Assembly: GCF_026013415.1 (NCBI RefSeq)
Contig: NZ_JAPDOK010000003.1
Coordinates: forward strand, 248,001 to 312,000
Direction: 5' to 3'
Origin: Sphingomonas caeni
Lineage (GTDB): Bacteria > Pseudomonadota > Alphaproteobacteria > Sphingomonadales > Sphingomonadaceae
DNA length: 64,000 nt
Positions 1 through 9,875 of the stretch are shown here, one piece after another (within the stretch, counting starts at the first letter, position 1; each line of letters starts with the position of its first letter). The position numbers were made by a program, and so were the translations under genes. The notes below the pieces were generated by a model. It was not told the origin of the DNA. It did no database searches and saw only the letters and a program-made list of their open reading frames with translations.

Positions 1-822
1 GCGCATATGGGCTTCTTCAAGGACGAAAGCGCGATCGCCGACGCCAAGGGGGAGATCTTCCAGGGTCTCGAGTGCGGCGGCACCGCGATCATCCCCTTCG
101 ACAGCCCGCATCGCGACCGGCTGATCGAAGCCGCCAGGCCTTACGCCGCGAAGATCGTCACCTTCGGTCTTGGCGAAGGCGCCGATGTCCGCGCGATCGA
201 GACGATGCGCACCAAGCTCGGCGGGACCTTCGTCACCGCGCGGCTGGGCGCGCGCGAACTGAGCTTCACCATCTCGCAGCCAGGCGCGCACTGGGTCTCG
301 AATTCAATGGCGATCCTGGCGGCGGTCGTCGCCGCGGGCGCCGATCTCGAACTCGCCGGGCTCGCGCTCGCCGAACTGGGCGGGCTTACCGGGCGCGGCG
401 CGCGTTTCCTCGTGCCCGTGCCCGGCGGCGAGGCCTTGGTGATCGACGAGGCTTATAACGCCAACCCCGCCTCGATGCGCGTCACCCTCGAAGTGCTCGG
501 CCATGAGCAGGCCGCGCGCAAGATCGCCGTGCTCGGCGAGATGCGCGAGCTGGGCGAGCATTCGGAGGCGTTCCACGCCGAGCTTTCGGGCCCGATCGAA
601 GCCGCCGGGCTCGACTATCTGATCCTGGTCGGCGAACTGATGGAACCGCTCGCAAATGCGCTTGAGGGCCATGTCGATTTCGTCCATGTGCCCGACGCAA
701 CCGCCGCCCGCGACCATCTGCTCGATATGTTGGGACCGGGCGATGCGGTGCTCATCAAAGGGTCGAACGGCGTCCGGCTCTCCAATGTGGTCGCGGCGCT
801 GGCGGAAAGGGCACCCGCCTAA
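1..822 (+). CDS. murF: MurF (UDP-MurNAc-tripeptide:D-Ala-D-Ala ligase), 5' end outside window
   Basis: The last 273 residues of MurF, the cytoplasmic ATP-dependent ligase that adds D-Ala-D-Ala to the UDP-MurNAc tripeptide. The frame is open from base 1, so the ATG at 7 is internal (it encodes part of an AHMGFF stretch typical of the Mur-ligase central domain) and the gene starts upstream. The visible part keeps the central-domain end, the [13 protein letters not shown] block characteristic of MurF, and a C-terminal domain with [14 protein letters not shown]. Its TAA overlaps the mraY ATG by one base, so the two are translationally coupled. Identification is by motif and by position at the head of a dcw cluster. 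Confidence 0.95.
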   Translation, partial: AHMGFFKDESAIADAKGEIFQGLECGGTAIIPFDSPHRDRLIEAARPYAAKIVTFGLGEGADVRAIETMRTKLGGTFVTARLGARELSFTISQPGAHWVSNSMAILAAVVAAGADLELAGLALAELGGLTGRGARFLVPVPGGEALVIDEAYNANPASMRVTLEVLGHEQAARKIAVLGEMRELGEHSEAFHAELSGPIEAAGLDYLILVGELMEPLANALEGHVDFVHVPDATAARDHLLDMLGPGDAVLIKGSNGVRLSNVVAALAERAPA

Positions 823-1892
823 TGCTTTATCTCATTGCGGACTGGCTGGGTTTCCCGGGGGTCATCAATCTCTTCCGTTACCTGTCCTTCCGCACTGGCG
901 GCGCCGTCGCGACCGCGCTGCTGATCGGGCTGATCATCGGGCCGCGCTTCATCGGCTGGCTGCGCATCCGCCAGGGCAAGGGCCAGCCGATCCGCGACGA
1001 CGGCCCCCAGAGCCACCTCGCCAAGCGCGGCACGCCGACGATGGGCGGGCTGATGATCCTCACCAGCCTGATGCTCGCGCTGCTGCTGTGGATGGACTTG
1101 AGCAACCCCTATGTCTGGGCGTGCATGTTCGTCACCTTCGGCTTCGGGATGATCGGCTTCCTCGACGATTACGACAAGGTGCGGAAGGCGAGCGTCAAGG
1201 GTGTCTCCGGCAAGATGCGGCTGCTCGGCGAATTCATCATCGCTGGGGTCGCCGCCTGGATCATCACTAGCCAGAACGGCACGCATCTCTATGTGCCCTT
1301 CTTCAGCTGGCTCCACCCCGATCTCGGCTATTTCTACATCCTGTTCGCCGCCTTCACGATCGTGGCGTTCGGCAATGCGGTGAACCTGACCGACGGGCTC
1401 GACGGGCTCGCGACCATGCCGGTGATCATCGCCAGCCTGGCCTTCATGATGATCGTCTATCTCGCCGGCAACGTGAAGTTCGCCACCTATCTCGGCATCC
1501 CGCACGTGCCGGGTGCTGGCGATCTCGCCATCTTCTGCGGCGCGATGGTGGGGGCCGGGCTTGCCTTTCTGTGGTTCAACGCGCCCCCGGCGGCGGTGTT
1601 CATGGGCGACACCGGCTCGCTGGCACTGGGCGGTGCGCTCGGCACGATCGCGGTGGTCGCGCATCACGAGCTGGTGCTCGGCATCATCGGCGGGCTGTTC
1701 GTGATGGAGGCACTGAGCGTCATCATCCAGGTCTTCTTCTTCAAGCGGACCGGCAAGCGCGTGTTCAAGATGGCGCCGATCCACCACCATTTCGAGCAAT
1801 TGGGCTGGTCCGAGCCGACCGTGGTGATCCGCTTCTGGATCATCGCCTTCGTGCTGGCGCTCGCGGGGCTGGCCACGCTCAAGCTGCGATGA
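822..1892 (+). CDS. mraY: MraY, phospho-MurNAc-pentapeptide translocase
   Basis: Integral membrane enzyme that transfers phospho-MurNAc-pentapeptide to undecaprenyl phosphate, making lipid I. At 356 residues it has the family's usual length and about ten hydrophobic segments. Visible signatures are [18 protein letters not shown] near residue 65, FLDDYDK with its Asp pair, [22 protein letters not shown] and the C-terminal APIHHHFE. The ATG overlaps the murF stop (TAATG) and the gene's TGA overlaps the murD ATG, so it sits in the middle of a tightly coupled operon. No unusual feature. Confidence 0.98.
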   Translation: MLYLIADWLGFPGVINLFRYLSFRTGGAVATALLIGLIIGPRFIGWLRIRQGKGQPIRDDGPQSHLAKRGTPTMGGLMILTSLMLALLLWMDLSNPYVWACMFVTFGFGMIGFLDDYDKVRKASVKGVSGKMRLLGEFIIAGVAAWIITSQNGTHLYVPFFSWLHPDLGYFYILFAAFTIVAFGNAVNLTDGLDGLATMPVIIASLAFMMIVYLAGNVKFATYLGIPHVPGAGDLAIFCGAMVGAGLAFLWFNAPPAAVFMGDTGSLALGGALGTIAVVAHHELVLGIIGGLFVMEALSVIIQVFFFKRTGKRVFKMAPIHHHFEQLGWSEPTVVIRFWIIAFVLALAGLATLKLR

Positions 1893-3178
1893 TCACGTCC
1901 CCCCTTTTCCGCGGCAAGCGCTATGCGGTGCTGGGGCTCGCGCGATCTGGCATCGCCACCGTCGATGCGCTCGTCACGAGCGGGGCGGAGGTGGTGGCCT
2001 GGGATACGAGCGAGGCGGCGCGCGCGCAGGTGAAGGGCGCGCAGCTCGCCGATCCGCTGGAGATCGATCTGGCTGGGTTCGACGCGGTGATCGTCTCCCC
2101 CGGCGTGCCGATCAACTGCCACCCGATAGCGGCGCATGCCCGCAGCTGGGGGGCGCGGCTGATCGGCGATATCGAGCTGTTCGCCGAGGCGCGCGCCGGG
2201 CTGCCGCCGCACAAGGTGGTCGGCATCACCGGCACCAACGGCAAATCGACCACCACCGCGCTGATCGACCATATCTGCCGCACCGCGGGGCTGCCGAGCC
2301 TCGCGGGCGGCAATATCGGCCTGCCGATCCTCGCCGAGAAGCCGCTCGCCGAAGGCGGGGTCTATGTGCTCGAACTGTCGAGCTACCAGATCGACCTGAC
2401 CGCCAGCCTCGACTGCGACGTCGCGGTGCTGCTCAACATCACACCCGACCATCTCGACCGCTATGATTCGGGTTTCGCCGGTTACGCCGCCGCCAAGGCG
2501 CGCCTGTTCGAGATGCAATCGAAGGGCCATGCCGCGATCATCTCGATCGCCGATGCGCCATCGGCCGAGATCGCCAGCCAGCTCGCGCGCTCGGGCCGCT
2601 CCGAGGACCTGACCAAGATCGCCCCCGGCTTCTGCATGGATCAGTCGCGCTGGCCCGCGCTGCAGGGGCCGCACAACGCCCAGAACGCGCTCGCCGCCAT
2701 CGCCGCGTGCGAGGCGCTGCGGATCGACACCGCGTCGATCGACCGCGGGCTTGAGACCTATAAGGCGCTGCCGCACCGGATGGAGATCATCGCGGTCAAG
2801 AACGGCGTCCGCTACGTCAACGACAGCAAGGCGACCAACGCGGAGTCGACCGCCCCCGCGCTCCAGGCGTTCGACCGCATCCACTGGATCGTCGGCGGCC
2901 GCGCCAAGAGCGACGAGCTTGACGCCTGCCGCCCCGGCTTCCCGAATATCGTTCGTGCCTACACGATCGGAGAGGCGGGCGAGATGTTCGCGAAATTGCT
3001 CGAAGGCGAAATGCCGGTCGAGCGCAGTGGCACGATCGAAGCCGCGGTGAAGAGCGCCGCTGCGCACGCCCCGCCGGGCGACACCGTCCTGCTCTCCCCG
3101 GCCTGTGCGTCGTTCGACCAGTTCCGCGATTATGAGGCGCGGGGCCAGGCCTTCCGCGATGCGGTGGCGGCGCTGTGA
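1889..3178 (+). CDS. murD: MurD, UDP-MurNAc-L-Ala:D-Glu ligase
   Basis: Cytoplasmic ATP-dependent ligase adding D-glutamate to UDP-MurNAc-L-Ala; 429 residues. The open frame extends far upstream inside mraY, but the start at 1889 makes an ATGA overlap with the mraY stop and begins directly before the N-terminal Rossmann motif [10 protein letters not shown]. The Mur-ligase P-loop [15 protein letters not shown] lies near residues 111-125, followed by [15 protein letters not shown] and [10 protein letters not shown], and the C-terminal domain has [11 protein letters not shown] and [12 protein letters not shown]. The gene overlaps ftsW by four bases. Confidence 0.98.
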   Translation: MITSPLFRGKRYAVLGLARSGIATVDALVTSGAEVVAWDTSEAARAQVKGAQLADPLEIDLAGFDAVIVSPGVPINCHPIAAHARSWGARLIGDIELFAEARAGLPPHKVVGITGTNGKSTTTALIDHICRTAGLPSLAGGNIGLPILAEKPLAEGGVYVLELSSYQIDLTASLDCDVAVLLNITPDHLDRYDSGFAGYAAAKARLFEMQSKGHAAIISIADAPSAEIASQLARSGRSEDLTKIAPGFCMDQSRWPALQGPHNAQNALAAIAACEALRIDTASIDRGLETYKALPHRMEIIAVKNGVRYVNDSKATNAESTAPALQAFDRIHWIVGGRAKSDELDACRPGFPNIVRAYTIGEAGEMFAKLLEGEMPVERSGTIEAAVKSAAAHAPPGDTVLLSPACASFDQFRDYEARGQAFRDAVAAL

Positions 3179-4422
3179 GCGACGAGGCCGAAGGCGTCGA
3201 GGTCCCCGATGCGCCCCGCGTGATGCGGCGTACCGGCGGCAACCAGCTGATGCGCAGCAACCAATCCGCCACCGGCATGTGGTTCTGGGAGGTCGACCGT
3301 GTCCTCCTTCTGCTCGTGCTGCTGCTGATCGCGATCGGGCTGGTCGCGGTCGCCGCCGCCTCGCCGGTCAGCGCGCGGCGCTATTCGGGCGGCACGCACC
3401 ATGTCGCCGACCTCTTCTATTTCTGGCGCCAGCTGGTGTGGGTCGCGGTGTCGGTGCCGGTGATGATCCTGGTCTCGATGCTCCCCGTCACCTTCGCCCG
3501 GCGTGCTGCGCTGATCGGGGCGGGCATCTTCCTGTTGCTGCTGATGCTGGTCCCCTTTGTCGGCGCGGAGGTGAACGGCGCGCGCCGCTGGATCAATCTC
3601 GGCGTCTCCGATCTCCAGCCGTCCGAATTCCTCAAGCCGCTGTTCATCGTCTCGACCGCCTGGATCCTGTCGTTCCGCGCGCGCGATGCAGAGTTGCCGA
3701 TGACGCTGATGCTGCTTGTGACCGGCGGCCTCACCGGCCTGGTCGGCGTGCTCCTGATGATGCAGCCAGATTTCGGCCAGACGATCGTGTTCGGCACCGT
3801 CTGGATCATCCTGCTCGTCGTCTCCGGCATCTCGCCGGCGATGATCGCAGGGCTGATCGGCACGGCGATGACCGGCGTGATCGCTGCCTATTTCCTCTAC
3901 GATACCGCGCGCATCCGCATCGACAGCTTCCTGTGGCCCGACAAGGAAAAGGCGCTCGCGGAGCATTACCAGACCGATATGGCCGAGAAGACGCTGACCG
4001 CCGGCGGCCTGTTCGGCACCGGCCCGGGCAGCGGCCAGGTCAAGTTCAAGCTTCCTGAGGCGCATACCGACTATATCTTCTCGGTGATCGGCGAGGAGTT
4101 CGGGCTCCTGGCATGCGCCGCGATCGCCTGCCTCTATGTCGCGATCATTGCGCGGGTGCTGTTCAAGCTGTTCGACGAGGAGGACGCGTTCCGCCTGCTC
4201 GCCGCGACCGGGCTTGCGGCCCAATTCGGGATTCAGGCGGTGATCAACATGGCGGTCAATACCGGCCTCGCCCCCTCCAAGGGCATGACCTTGCCCTTCA
4301 TCTCCTATGGCGGGTCGTCGATGGTGGCGCTGTCGATCGGCATGGGGCTTTTGCTCGCCTTCACCCGCCGAAATCCGTATCTGAAGCGCTCTCCCTATAC
4401 CGTGCGGTGGAGCGGCACATGA
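3175..4422 (+). CDS. ftsW: FtsW, septal SEDS peptidoglycan polymerase
   Basis: SEDS-family membrane glycosyltransferase that polymerises septal peptidoglycan with the divisome class B PBP. The GTG start at 3175 forms a GTGA overlap with the murD stop. It adds a hydrophilic N-terminal stretch of about 40 residues; in-frame ATGs at 3223 and 3250 are alternative starts. About ten membrane segments follow. Family signatures are LGVSDLQPSEFLK, MMQPDFGQT, TGPGSGQVKFKLPEAHTDYI and the C-terminal TGLAPSKGMTLPFISYGGSS. Position between murD and murG supports FtsW rather than RodA. Confidence 0.96.
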   Translation: MSDEAEGVEVPDAPRVMRRTGGNQLMRSNQSATGMWFWEVDRVLLLLVLLLIAIGLVAVAAASPVSARRYSGGTHHVADLFYFWRQLVWVAVSVPVMILVSMLPVTFARRAALIGAGIFLLLLMLVPFVGAEVNGARRWINLGVSDLQPSEFLKPLFIVSTAWILSFRARDAELPMTLMLLVTGGLTGLVGVLLMMQPDFGQTIVFGTVWIILLVVSGISPAMIAGLIGTAMTGVIAAYFLYDTARIRIDSFLWPDKEKALAEHYQTDMAEKTLTAGGLFGTGPGSGQVKFKLPEAHTDYIFSVIGEEFGLLACAAIACLYVAIIARVLFKLFDEEDAFRLLAATGLAAQFGIQAVINMAVNTGLAPSKGMTLPFISYGGSSMVALSIGMGLLLAFTRRNPYLKRSPYTVRWSGT

Positions 4423-5600
4423 CGAATACGCGCAGCTATGTTCTCGCAGCCGGAGGCACCGGCGGGCATATGGTGCCCGCGGCGGCGCTGGCGGCGGAGC
4501 TGGCCGAGCGGGGCCACCATGTAGCGCTGGTCAGCGACGACCGCGGCGTGCGCTTCCCGGGGCTGTTCGAGGATGTCGAGACGCATGTGCTTCCGGCCGG
4601 AAGGCTCGGTGGCGGGCCGATGGGCTGGCTGCGCGCCGCGCGCAACGTCATGGCCGGGCGCTCGATGGCCAAGAAGCTCTATCGCGAGATCCAGCCGAGC
4701 TGCGTGATCGGCTTTGGCGGCTATCCCGCGCTCCCCTCGCTGCTCGCCGCCTTCAGCGCGGGCATTCCGACGATCATTCACGAGCAGAACGCCGTGCTCG
4801 GCCGCGTCAACCGCTATGTCGCCGACAAGGTGGATGCGATCGCGACCAGCTATGAGGATGTCGAGCGGCTCAAGGACAGCTGGAAGGCCAAGACGCACCT
4901 CGTCGGCAATCCGGTGCGCGAGCAGGTGCTCGAATTGCGCAACCGGCCCTATCCGCTGCTCGAGGAGGACGGCATCTTCCGCGTCCTCGTGACGGGCGGC
5001 AGCCAGGGCGCCTCGATCCTGTCGCAGGTCGTGCCCGACGGGCTCGCCCTGCTCCCGGTCCATTTCCGCCGCCGGATGCAGGTGACGCACCAGGCGCGCG
5101 TCGAGGATATCGAGGAAGTCCGCCAGAAATATCTCAACCACGGCATCCCCGCCGAGATCGCCACCTACCTACCCGACCTACCCGAGCATCTCGCCTGGGC
5201 GCATATCGTGATCGCGCGGGCAGGGGCCTCGACCATCTCCGAGCTGACCGCCGCGGGCCGCCCCGCGATCCTCGTGCCGCTGCCGAGCGCGACCGACGAT
5301 CACCAGACCGCCAATGCCCGCGAGATCACCAATGCCGGCGGCGCGCGGACGATCAACCAGCGCAGCTTTACCGCGACCGAACTCGCCAAGCAGATCCAGA
5401 AGCTCGGTCTCGATACGGTCGGCCTCGAAAATGCCGCCGCGCGCGCGCGCAGCTGCGGCCGGCCCGATGCGGCGCGCGACCTTGCCGATCTGGTCGAGTC
5501 GATCCACGCCCCCACCGCGCCGATCGGCATCCGCCGCGCGGCGAAGCAATCCTCCAATCTCGGCGGCAGCCCCGCCTTCGCAAAGGTCTCCGGCGCATGA
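4419..5600 (+). CDS. murG: MurG, lipid II synthase
   Basis: Membrane-associated GT28 glycosyltransferase converting lipid I to lipid II with UDP-GlcNAc; 393 residues. The start at 4419 makes an ATGA overlap with ftsW and precedes the glycine-rich [12 protein letters not shown] loop at residues 10-21. Other family motifs are [23 protein letters not shown], the second glycine loop VTGGSQGAS and the UDP-GlcNAc-binding [22 protein letters not shown] block (split here by reading). The last 30 residues or so are an unconserved tail. It overlaps murC by four bases. Confidence 0.97.
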   Translation: MTNTRSYVLAAGGTGGHMVPAAALAAELAERGHHVALVSDDRGVRFPGLFEDVETHVLPAGRLGGGPMGWLRAARNVMAGRSMAKKLYREIQPSCVIGFGGYPALPSLLAAFSAGIPTIIHEQNAVLGRVNRYVADKVDAIATSYEDVERLKDSWKAKTHLVGNPVREQVLELRNRPYPLLEEDGIFRVLVTGGSQGASILSQVVPDGLALLPVHFRRRMQVTHQARVEDIEEVRQKYLNHGIPAEIATYLPDLPEHLAWAHIVIARAGASTISELTAAGRPAILVPLPSATDDHQTANAREITNAGGARTINQRSFTATELAKQIQKLGLDTVGLENAAARARSCGRPDAARDLADLVESIHAPTAPIGIRRAAKQSSNLGGSPAFAKVSGA

Positions 5601-7009
5601 AGGGTGTCGCGACCGACATCGGCACGATCCATTTCGTCGGCATCGGCGGCATCGGCATGTCGGGCATCGCCGAGGTGATGCACAATCTCGGCTACAAGGT
5701 TCAGGGCTCGGACGTGGCGGAAGGCTATGTCGTCCAAGGCCTGCGCGACCGCGGCATCACCGTCGAGATCGGCCACAAGGCGGAGAATATCGGCGACGCG
5801 GCAGTGGTCGTGGTCTCGACCGCGATCGTCCGCACCAATCCCGAGGTCGAGGCGGCCTATGAGCGCCGCATCCCCGTGGTCCGCCGCGCCGAGATGCTCG
5901 CCGAGCTGATGCGATTGAAGTCCACCGTCGCGGTGGCGGGGACGCACGGCAAGACGACCACCACCTCGATGATCGCCGCCCTGCTCGATGCAGGCGGAGT
6001 CGATCCGACGGTGATCAACGGCGGCATCATCAACTCCTACGGCTCGAACGCCCGGCTCGGCGCGAGCGACTGGATGGTGGTCGAGGCCGATGAGAGCGAC
6101 GGCAGCTTCCTGCGGCTCGACGGCACGATCGCGGTGGTGACCAATATCGATCCCGAGCATCTCGACCATTACGGCAGCTTCGAGAAGGTGAAGGACTGTT
6201 TCGTCGAGTTCGTCGAGAATGTCCCCTTCTACGGTGCGGCGTTGCTGTGCCTCGATCATCCCGAGGTGCAGGCGATCATTCCGCGCGTCCGCGACCGCCG
6301 GATCGTCACCTATGGCTTCGCCGCCAGCGCCGATGTGCGCGGGACCAATGTCACCCCCTATCCCGGCGGCAACCGCTTCGACGCGATCGTTCGCGAACGT
6401 GACGGATCGACGCGGACGATCGAGGGCATCGACCTGCCGATGCCCGGCCGCCACAATGTCCAGAACGCGCTCGCCGCGGTCGGCGTGGCACTCGAGATGG
6501 GCATTGCCGACGCGACCATCCAGCGCGGCTTCGCCAAGTTCGGGGGCGTCAAGCGCCGCTTCACCAAGGTCGGGGAAGTCGATGGCGTGACCATCATCGA
6601 CGATTACGGCCATCACCCGGTCGAAATCCGCGCGGTCCTTTCCGCGGCGCGGGAATCCGCTCAAGGGCGCGTGATCGCGGTGATGCAGCCGCACCGTTAC
6701 TCGCGCCTCGGCAATCTGATGGAGGACTTCGCCCAGGCCTTCAACGACGCCGATATGGTGTTCGTCAGCCCCGTCTATGCCGCGGGCGAAGCGCCGGTGG
6801 AGGGCGTCAGCGCGGACTCGCTGGTCGAGGGTATCAAGCGGCGCGGGCATCGCGCGGCGGCTTCGGTGGCGGATGCCGCTGAACTGGCGAAGCTGCTCGC
6901 GGAAACCGTGCAGCCGAACGACATGGTCGTGTGCCTCGGCGCGGGCGATATAACGAAATGGGCCGCGAACCTCGCCGGCGCGATTGCCGAAGCGAAGGTG
7001 CACGCATGA
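5597..7009 (+). CDS. murC: MurC, UDP-MurNAc:L-Ala ligase
   Basis: First Mur ligase, attaching L-alanine to UDP-MurNAc in the cytoplasm; 470 residues. N-terminal Rossmann motif [16 protein letters not shown] at about residues 11-26, ATP-binding P-loop [12 protein letters not shown] around residues 113-124, then [21 protein letters not shown] and the C-terminal [11 protein letters not shown] and MQPHRYSRL blocks. The start at 5597 overlaps murG (ATGA). The 3' end does not run into murB as expected: its stop overlaps the ATG of a 42-codon frame that contains a palindromic repeat (7006-7134). Confidence 0.98.
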   Translation: MKGVATDIGTIHFVGIGGIGMSGIAEVMHNLGYKVQGSDVAEGYVVQGLRDRGITVEIGHKAENIGDAAVVVVSTAIVRTNPEVEAAYERRIPVVRRAEMLAELMRLKSTVAVAGTHGKTTTTSMIAALLDAGGVDPTVINGGIINSYGSNARLGASDWMVVEADESDGSFLRLDGTIAVVTNIDPEHLDHYGSFEKVKDCFVEFVENVPFYGAALLCLDHPEVQAIIPRVRDRRIVTYGFAASADVRGTNVTPYPGGNRFDAIVRERDGSTRTIEGIDLPMPGRHNVQNALAAVGVALEMGIADATIQRGFAKFGGVKRRFTKVGEVDGVTIIDDYGHHPVEIRAVLSAARESAQGRVIAVMQPHRYSRLGNLMEDFAQAFNDADMVFVSPVYAAGEAPVEGVSADSLVEGIKRRGHRAAASVADAAELAKLLAETVQPNDMVVCLGAGDITKWAANLAGAIAEAKVHA

Positions 7010-7134
7010 CCCGCGTATCAACCTCCGTTCGCCCTGAGCTTGTCCAAGGGCTGTTCTTCTTCTTCGACCGGCTCGAAAGGGAAGGGCAGTGCTTCGACAA
7101 GCTCAGCACGAACGGTTGGGGGGTGAGGTCGTGA
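7006..7134 (+). CDS. 42-residue mini-ORF linking murC and murB (repeat-derived)
   Basis: A small open frame whose ATG overlaps the murC stop (ATGA at 7006-7009) and whose TGA overlaps the GTG start of murB (GTGA at 7131-7134). Most of it, from codon 7 onward, is encoded by the inverted repeat at 7025-7115; the peptide ([20 protein letters not shown]...) has no recognisable domain. My inference is that its function, if any, is to carry ribosomes from murC to murB across an inserted repeat. I cannot show that the peptide itself matters. The gap could also be crossed by independent initiation at murB. Confidence 0.4.
   Translation: MTRVSTSVRPELVQGLFFFFDRLEREGQCFDKLSTNGWGVRS
7025..7115 (+). repeat. 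Palindromic intergenic repeat between murC and murB
   Basis: Imperfect inverted repeat with arms of about 30 bases: 7025-7054 begins CCGTTCGCCCTGAGCTTGTC and 7086-7115 is, reverse-complemented, CCGTTCGTGCTGAGCTTGTC plus about ten further matching bases. About 31 bases separate them. From general knowledge, CCGTTCG...GAGCTTGTCGAAG elements are common intergenic repeats in sphingomonads. No second copy is present in this window. Confidence 0.8.
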
Positions 7135-8027
7135 GCACTTGCTACGCCATGCCCCCGGTGCGCGGAAAGCTCACCCATGGCGCGCCGCTCGCGCCTCTGG
7201 TGTGGTTCAAGAGCGGCGGCGCGGCGGAATGGCTGTTCGAGCCCGCCGATATCGACGACTTGGCCAATTTTCTCTTCGCGCTCGATCCCGCGGTTCCGGT
7301 GATGGGGCTGGGGCTCGGCTCGAACATGATCGTTCGCGACGGCGGCGTCCCCGGCGTCGTGGTGCGGCTGGGCAAGCCCTTCGCCACCGTCGAGACCGAT
7401 GGCCTGACGCTCAAATGCGGGGGAGGGGCCAGCGGCATCCTCGTCTCGTCAAAGGCGCGTGATGCGGGCATCGCGGGGGTGGAGTTCCTGAGGTCGATCC
7501 CCGGCACGGTCGGCGGCTTCGTCCGCATGAACGGCGGCGCCTATGGCCGCGAGACCTGCGACATCCTCGTCGAGTGCGAGGTCGTGCTGCGGAGCGGCGA
7601 GCGCCGCACCCTCCAGCTCGCCGATCTCGGTTACACCTATCGCCACAGCGAGTTGCCGAACGGCGCGATCGTGGTGAGCGCGACCTTCCGTGGGAATCCC
7701 GGCGAGCCTGCCGACATCCAGGCCGAGATGGACCGGATCGGCGCCTCGCGCGAAGCCTCGCAGCCGCTGCGCAGCAAGACCGGCGGCTCGACCTTCAAGA
7801 ACCCGGACGGGCACAAGGCGTGGCAGCTCGTCGATGCCGCCGGCTGCCGCGGGCTGCGGCGGGGTGATGCGCAGGTCAGCGAGAAGCACACCAATTTCCT
7901 CCTCAACCTCGGTGAGGCGACCAGCGCCGATATCGAGGCGCTGGGCGAGGAGGTCCGCGACAAGGTCAGGGCGCATTCGGGCGTCGAACTGGAATGGGAG
8001 ATTCAGCGCGTGGGAGTGAACAAGTGA
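7131..8027 (+). CDS. murB: MurB, UDP-N-acetylenolpyruvoylglucosamine reductase
   Basis: FAD-dependent cytoplasmic reductase making UDP-MurNAc from the enolpyruvyl intermediate. I place the start at GTG 7131, which gives 298 residues and a GTGA overlap with the preceding mini-ORF; the frame is open up to 7089 only through repeat sequence, and ATG 7149 is an alternative. Family motifs visible: GLGSNMIVRDGG, GVEFLRSIPGTVGGFVRMNG (FAD site), NGGAYGRE, SKTGGSTFKNPDG and, near the C-terminus, QVSEKHTNFLLN. The 3' end overlaps ddl (GTGA). Confidence 0.96.
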   Translation: MSTCYAMPPVRGKLTHGAPLAPLVWFKSGGAAEWLFEPADIDDLANFLFALDPAVPVMGLGLGSNMIVRDGGVPGVVVRLGKPFATVETDGLTLKCGGGASGILVSSKARDAGIAGVEFLRSIPGTVGGFVRMNGGAYGRETCDILVECEVVLRSGERRTLQLADLGYTYRHSELPNGAIVVSATFRGNPGEPADIQAEMDRIGASREASQPLRSKTGGSTFKNPDGHKAWQLVDAAGCRGLRRGDAQVSEKHTNFLLNLGEATSADIEALGEEVRDKVRAHSGVELEWEIQRVGVNK

Positions 8028-8962
8028 AGCAGCTCCACGTCGCGGTATTGATGGGCGGATGGTCCGCCGAGCGCGAGGTCTCGCTGATGTCGGGCAAGGG
8101 CGTCGCGGACGCGCTGGAATCGCGCGGCTATCGCGTCACCCGCATCGACATGGGCCGCGATGTCGCGACCGAACTCGCCCGGGTCGCGCCCGATGTCGTG
8201 TTCAACGCGCTCCACGGCACGCCGGGCGAAGACGGCACCGTGCAGGGCATGCTCGATCTGATGGGCATCCCCTACACGCATAGCGGCCTCGTCACCTCGG
8301 TGATCGCGATCGACAAGCAGCTCACCAAGCAGGCGCTGGTGCCCCATGGCATCCCCATGCCCGGCGGCCGCATGGTGCATTCGGAGGAACTCTACCAGCA
8401 CGATCCGCTCCCGCGCCCGTACGTCCTCAAGCCCGTCAACGAAGGCTCGTCGGTGGGCGTCGCGATCGTCACGACCGAAGGGAATTACGGCAATCCGATC
8501 AGCCGCGAGGCCAAGGGCCCTTGGCAGGACTTCGACGAACTCCTCGCCGAACCCTTTATCCGCGGCCGCGAGCTGACCACCGCGGTGCTCGGCGACACCC
8601 CGCTCGCGGTGACCGAGCTCAAGCCCAAGAGCGGCTTCTACGATTACGACGCCAAATATACCGATGGCCTCACCGAGCATGTCTGTCCCGCCGACATTCC
8701 CGAGGATGTCGCCGAGGCGTGCAAGCGCATCGCGTGCGAGGCGCATCGCCTGCTCGGCTGCAAGGGCGCGTCGCGTTCGGACTTCCGCTGGGACGACAGC
8801 CAGGGCGTCGACGGCATCTTCCTGCTCGAGGTCAACACCCAGCCCGGCATGACGCCCTTAAGTCTTGTTCCGGAGCAGGCGAAATATGTCGGGATGAGCT
8901 ATGCCGATCTGGTGGAAAAGATCGTCGTCGAAGCCCTGAACCGGGGAGAGGCGGGCGCGTGA
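8024..8962 (+). CDS. ddl: D-alanine--D-alanine ligase
   Basis: ATP-grasp ligase that makes the D-Ala-D-Ala substrate of MurF; 312 residues, the DdlB size. The GTG start at 8024 overlaps the murB stop and places the N-terminal motif VLMGGWSAEREVSLMSG at residues 7-23; the open frame extends ten codons further upstream inside murB. Also visible are NALHGTPGEDGTVQG, YTHSGLVTSVIAIDK, KPVNEGSSVGV and, near the C-terminus, LLEVNTQPGMTPLSLVPEQA. The stop overlaps the ftsQ GTG. Confidence 0.97.
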   Translation: MKQLHVAVLMGGWSAEREVSLMSGKGVADALESRGYRVTRIDMGRDVATELARVAPDVVFNALHGTPGEDGTVQGMLDLMGIPYTHSGLVTSVIAIDKQLTKQALVPHGIPMPGGRMVHSEELYQHDPLPRPYVLKPVNEGSSVGVAIVTTEGNYGNPISREAKGPWQDFDELLAEPFIRGRELTTAVLGDTPLAVTELKPKSGFYDYDAKYTDGLTEHVCPADIPEDVAEACKRIACEAHRLLGCKGASRSDFRWDDSQGVDGIFLLEVNTQPGMTPLSLVPEQAKYVGMSYADLVEKIVVEALNRGEAGA

Positions 8963-9870
8963 GCAGGAAGCCCGCCCGCAAGCCGGCCCCGCGCCGCGCG
9001 CCGCCCAAGAAAAGGCAGGCGGTGCGGCGCAGCCGCAAGCCGGGGATGCTCGACCAGCTGATGGGCGCTTTGCCCTTCACCCCGGCGACGCTCCAGCGCC
9101 TGGCGACCTGGAGCATTGTCGGCGTGACGGGGGTGGTCGCGCTCGGCGTGGCCAACTGGTTCGGAGTGCCCGCAATGGCGGGCACGGCCGCGTCCGAGGT
9201 GATTGGCGAGGCGGGGCTCCGGCTCGAGAAGATCAACATTACGGGCCTCAGGCGGATGGATCAGATGACGGTCTACAAGCAGGCGCTCGACCAGAAATCG
9301 CGCGCGATGCCGCTGGTCGATCTCGCCGCGGTGCGCGCCCGGCTGCTTCAATATCCCTGGGTCGAGGATGCGCGCGTCTCGCGCCGCCTGCCCGATACGC
9401 TGACCATCCATATCGTCGAGCGCGAGCCGGCCGCGATCTGGCAGAACCATGGCCAGCTGATGCTGATCGATCCCAAGGGCGCGCTGCTCGAGCCGGTCTC
9501 GCGCGAGGCGATGCCCGATCTGCCGCTGCTGATCGGCGACAACGCCAATCACCAGGAGGAGGCACGGCGCAAGCTGATGGACGCCGCCCCCGCGCTCAAG
9601 CCGCTCGTCAAGGCGGCGATCTGGATCGGCAACCGCCGCTGGGACCTGGTGTTCGACACGGGCGAGCGGCTGATGCTGCCCGAAGGCGAAATGGAAGCCG
9701 CTGACGCGCTCAGGCGCTTCGCGGAGATGGATGCGAAGGACGGCCTGCTGGGCAAGGGCAAGACGTCGTTCGACCTGCGCGTGCCGGAGCGGATGTTCGT
9801 CTGCTGCCGCGCCGCCAAGCCGCAGCCGGCGGCGACATCGACCGGCAATGTGTCACAGGGGCAGGAGTAG
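8959..9870 (+). CDS. ftsQ: FtsQ, divisome assembly protein
   Basis: Bitopic division protein linking early and late divisome components; 303 residues. The GTG at 8959 overlaps the ddl stop (GTGA). Layout: a very basic cytoplasmic tail (residues 1-35, rich in Arg, Lys and Pro), one membrane segment at about 50-72, a POTRA domain beginning near residue 85 (LEKINITGLRRM), with YPWVEDARVSRRLPDTLTIH as the conserved core, then the FtsQ periplasmic domain. Sequence conservation of FtsQ is low; the order ddl-ftsQ-ftsA supports the call strongly. Confidence 0.95.
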   Translation: MSRKPARKPAPRRAPPKKRQAVRRSRKPGMLDQLMGALPFTPATLQRLATWSIVGVTGVVALGVANWFGVPAMAGTAASEVIGEAGLRLEKINITGLRRMDQMTVYKQALDQKSRAMPLVDLAAVRARLLQYPWVEDARVSRRLPDTLTIHIVEREPAAIWQNHGQLMLIDPKGALLEPVSREAMPDLPLLIGDNANHQEEARRKLMDAAPALKPLVKAAIWIGNRRWDLVFDTGERLMLPEGEMEAADALRRFAEMDAKDGLLGKGKTSFDLRVPERMFVCCRAAKPQPAATSTGNVSQGQE

Positions 9871-9875
9871 GGGTA

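Noticed and set aside
7..822. The ATG at 7 as a true start for murF
   Set aside because: The frame is open to base 1 and the encoded AHMGFFKDE is internal Mur-ligase sequence, so the gene begins before the window.
1571..1888. Upstream extension of the murD reading frame
   Set aside because: It overlaps the essential C-terminus of mraY. The ATGA start at 1889 fits the family N-terminus and the operon's overlap style.
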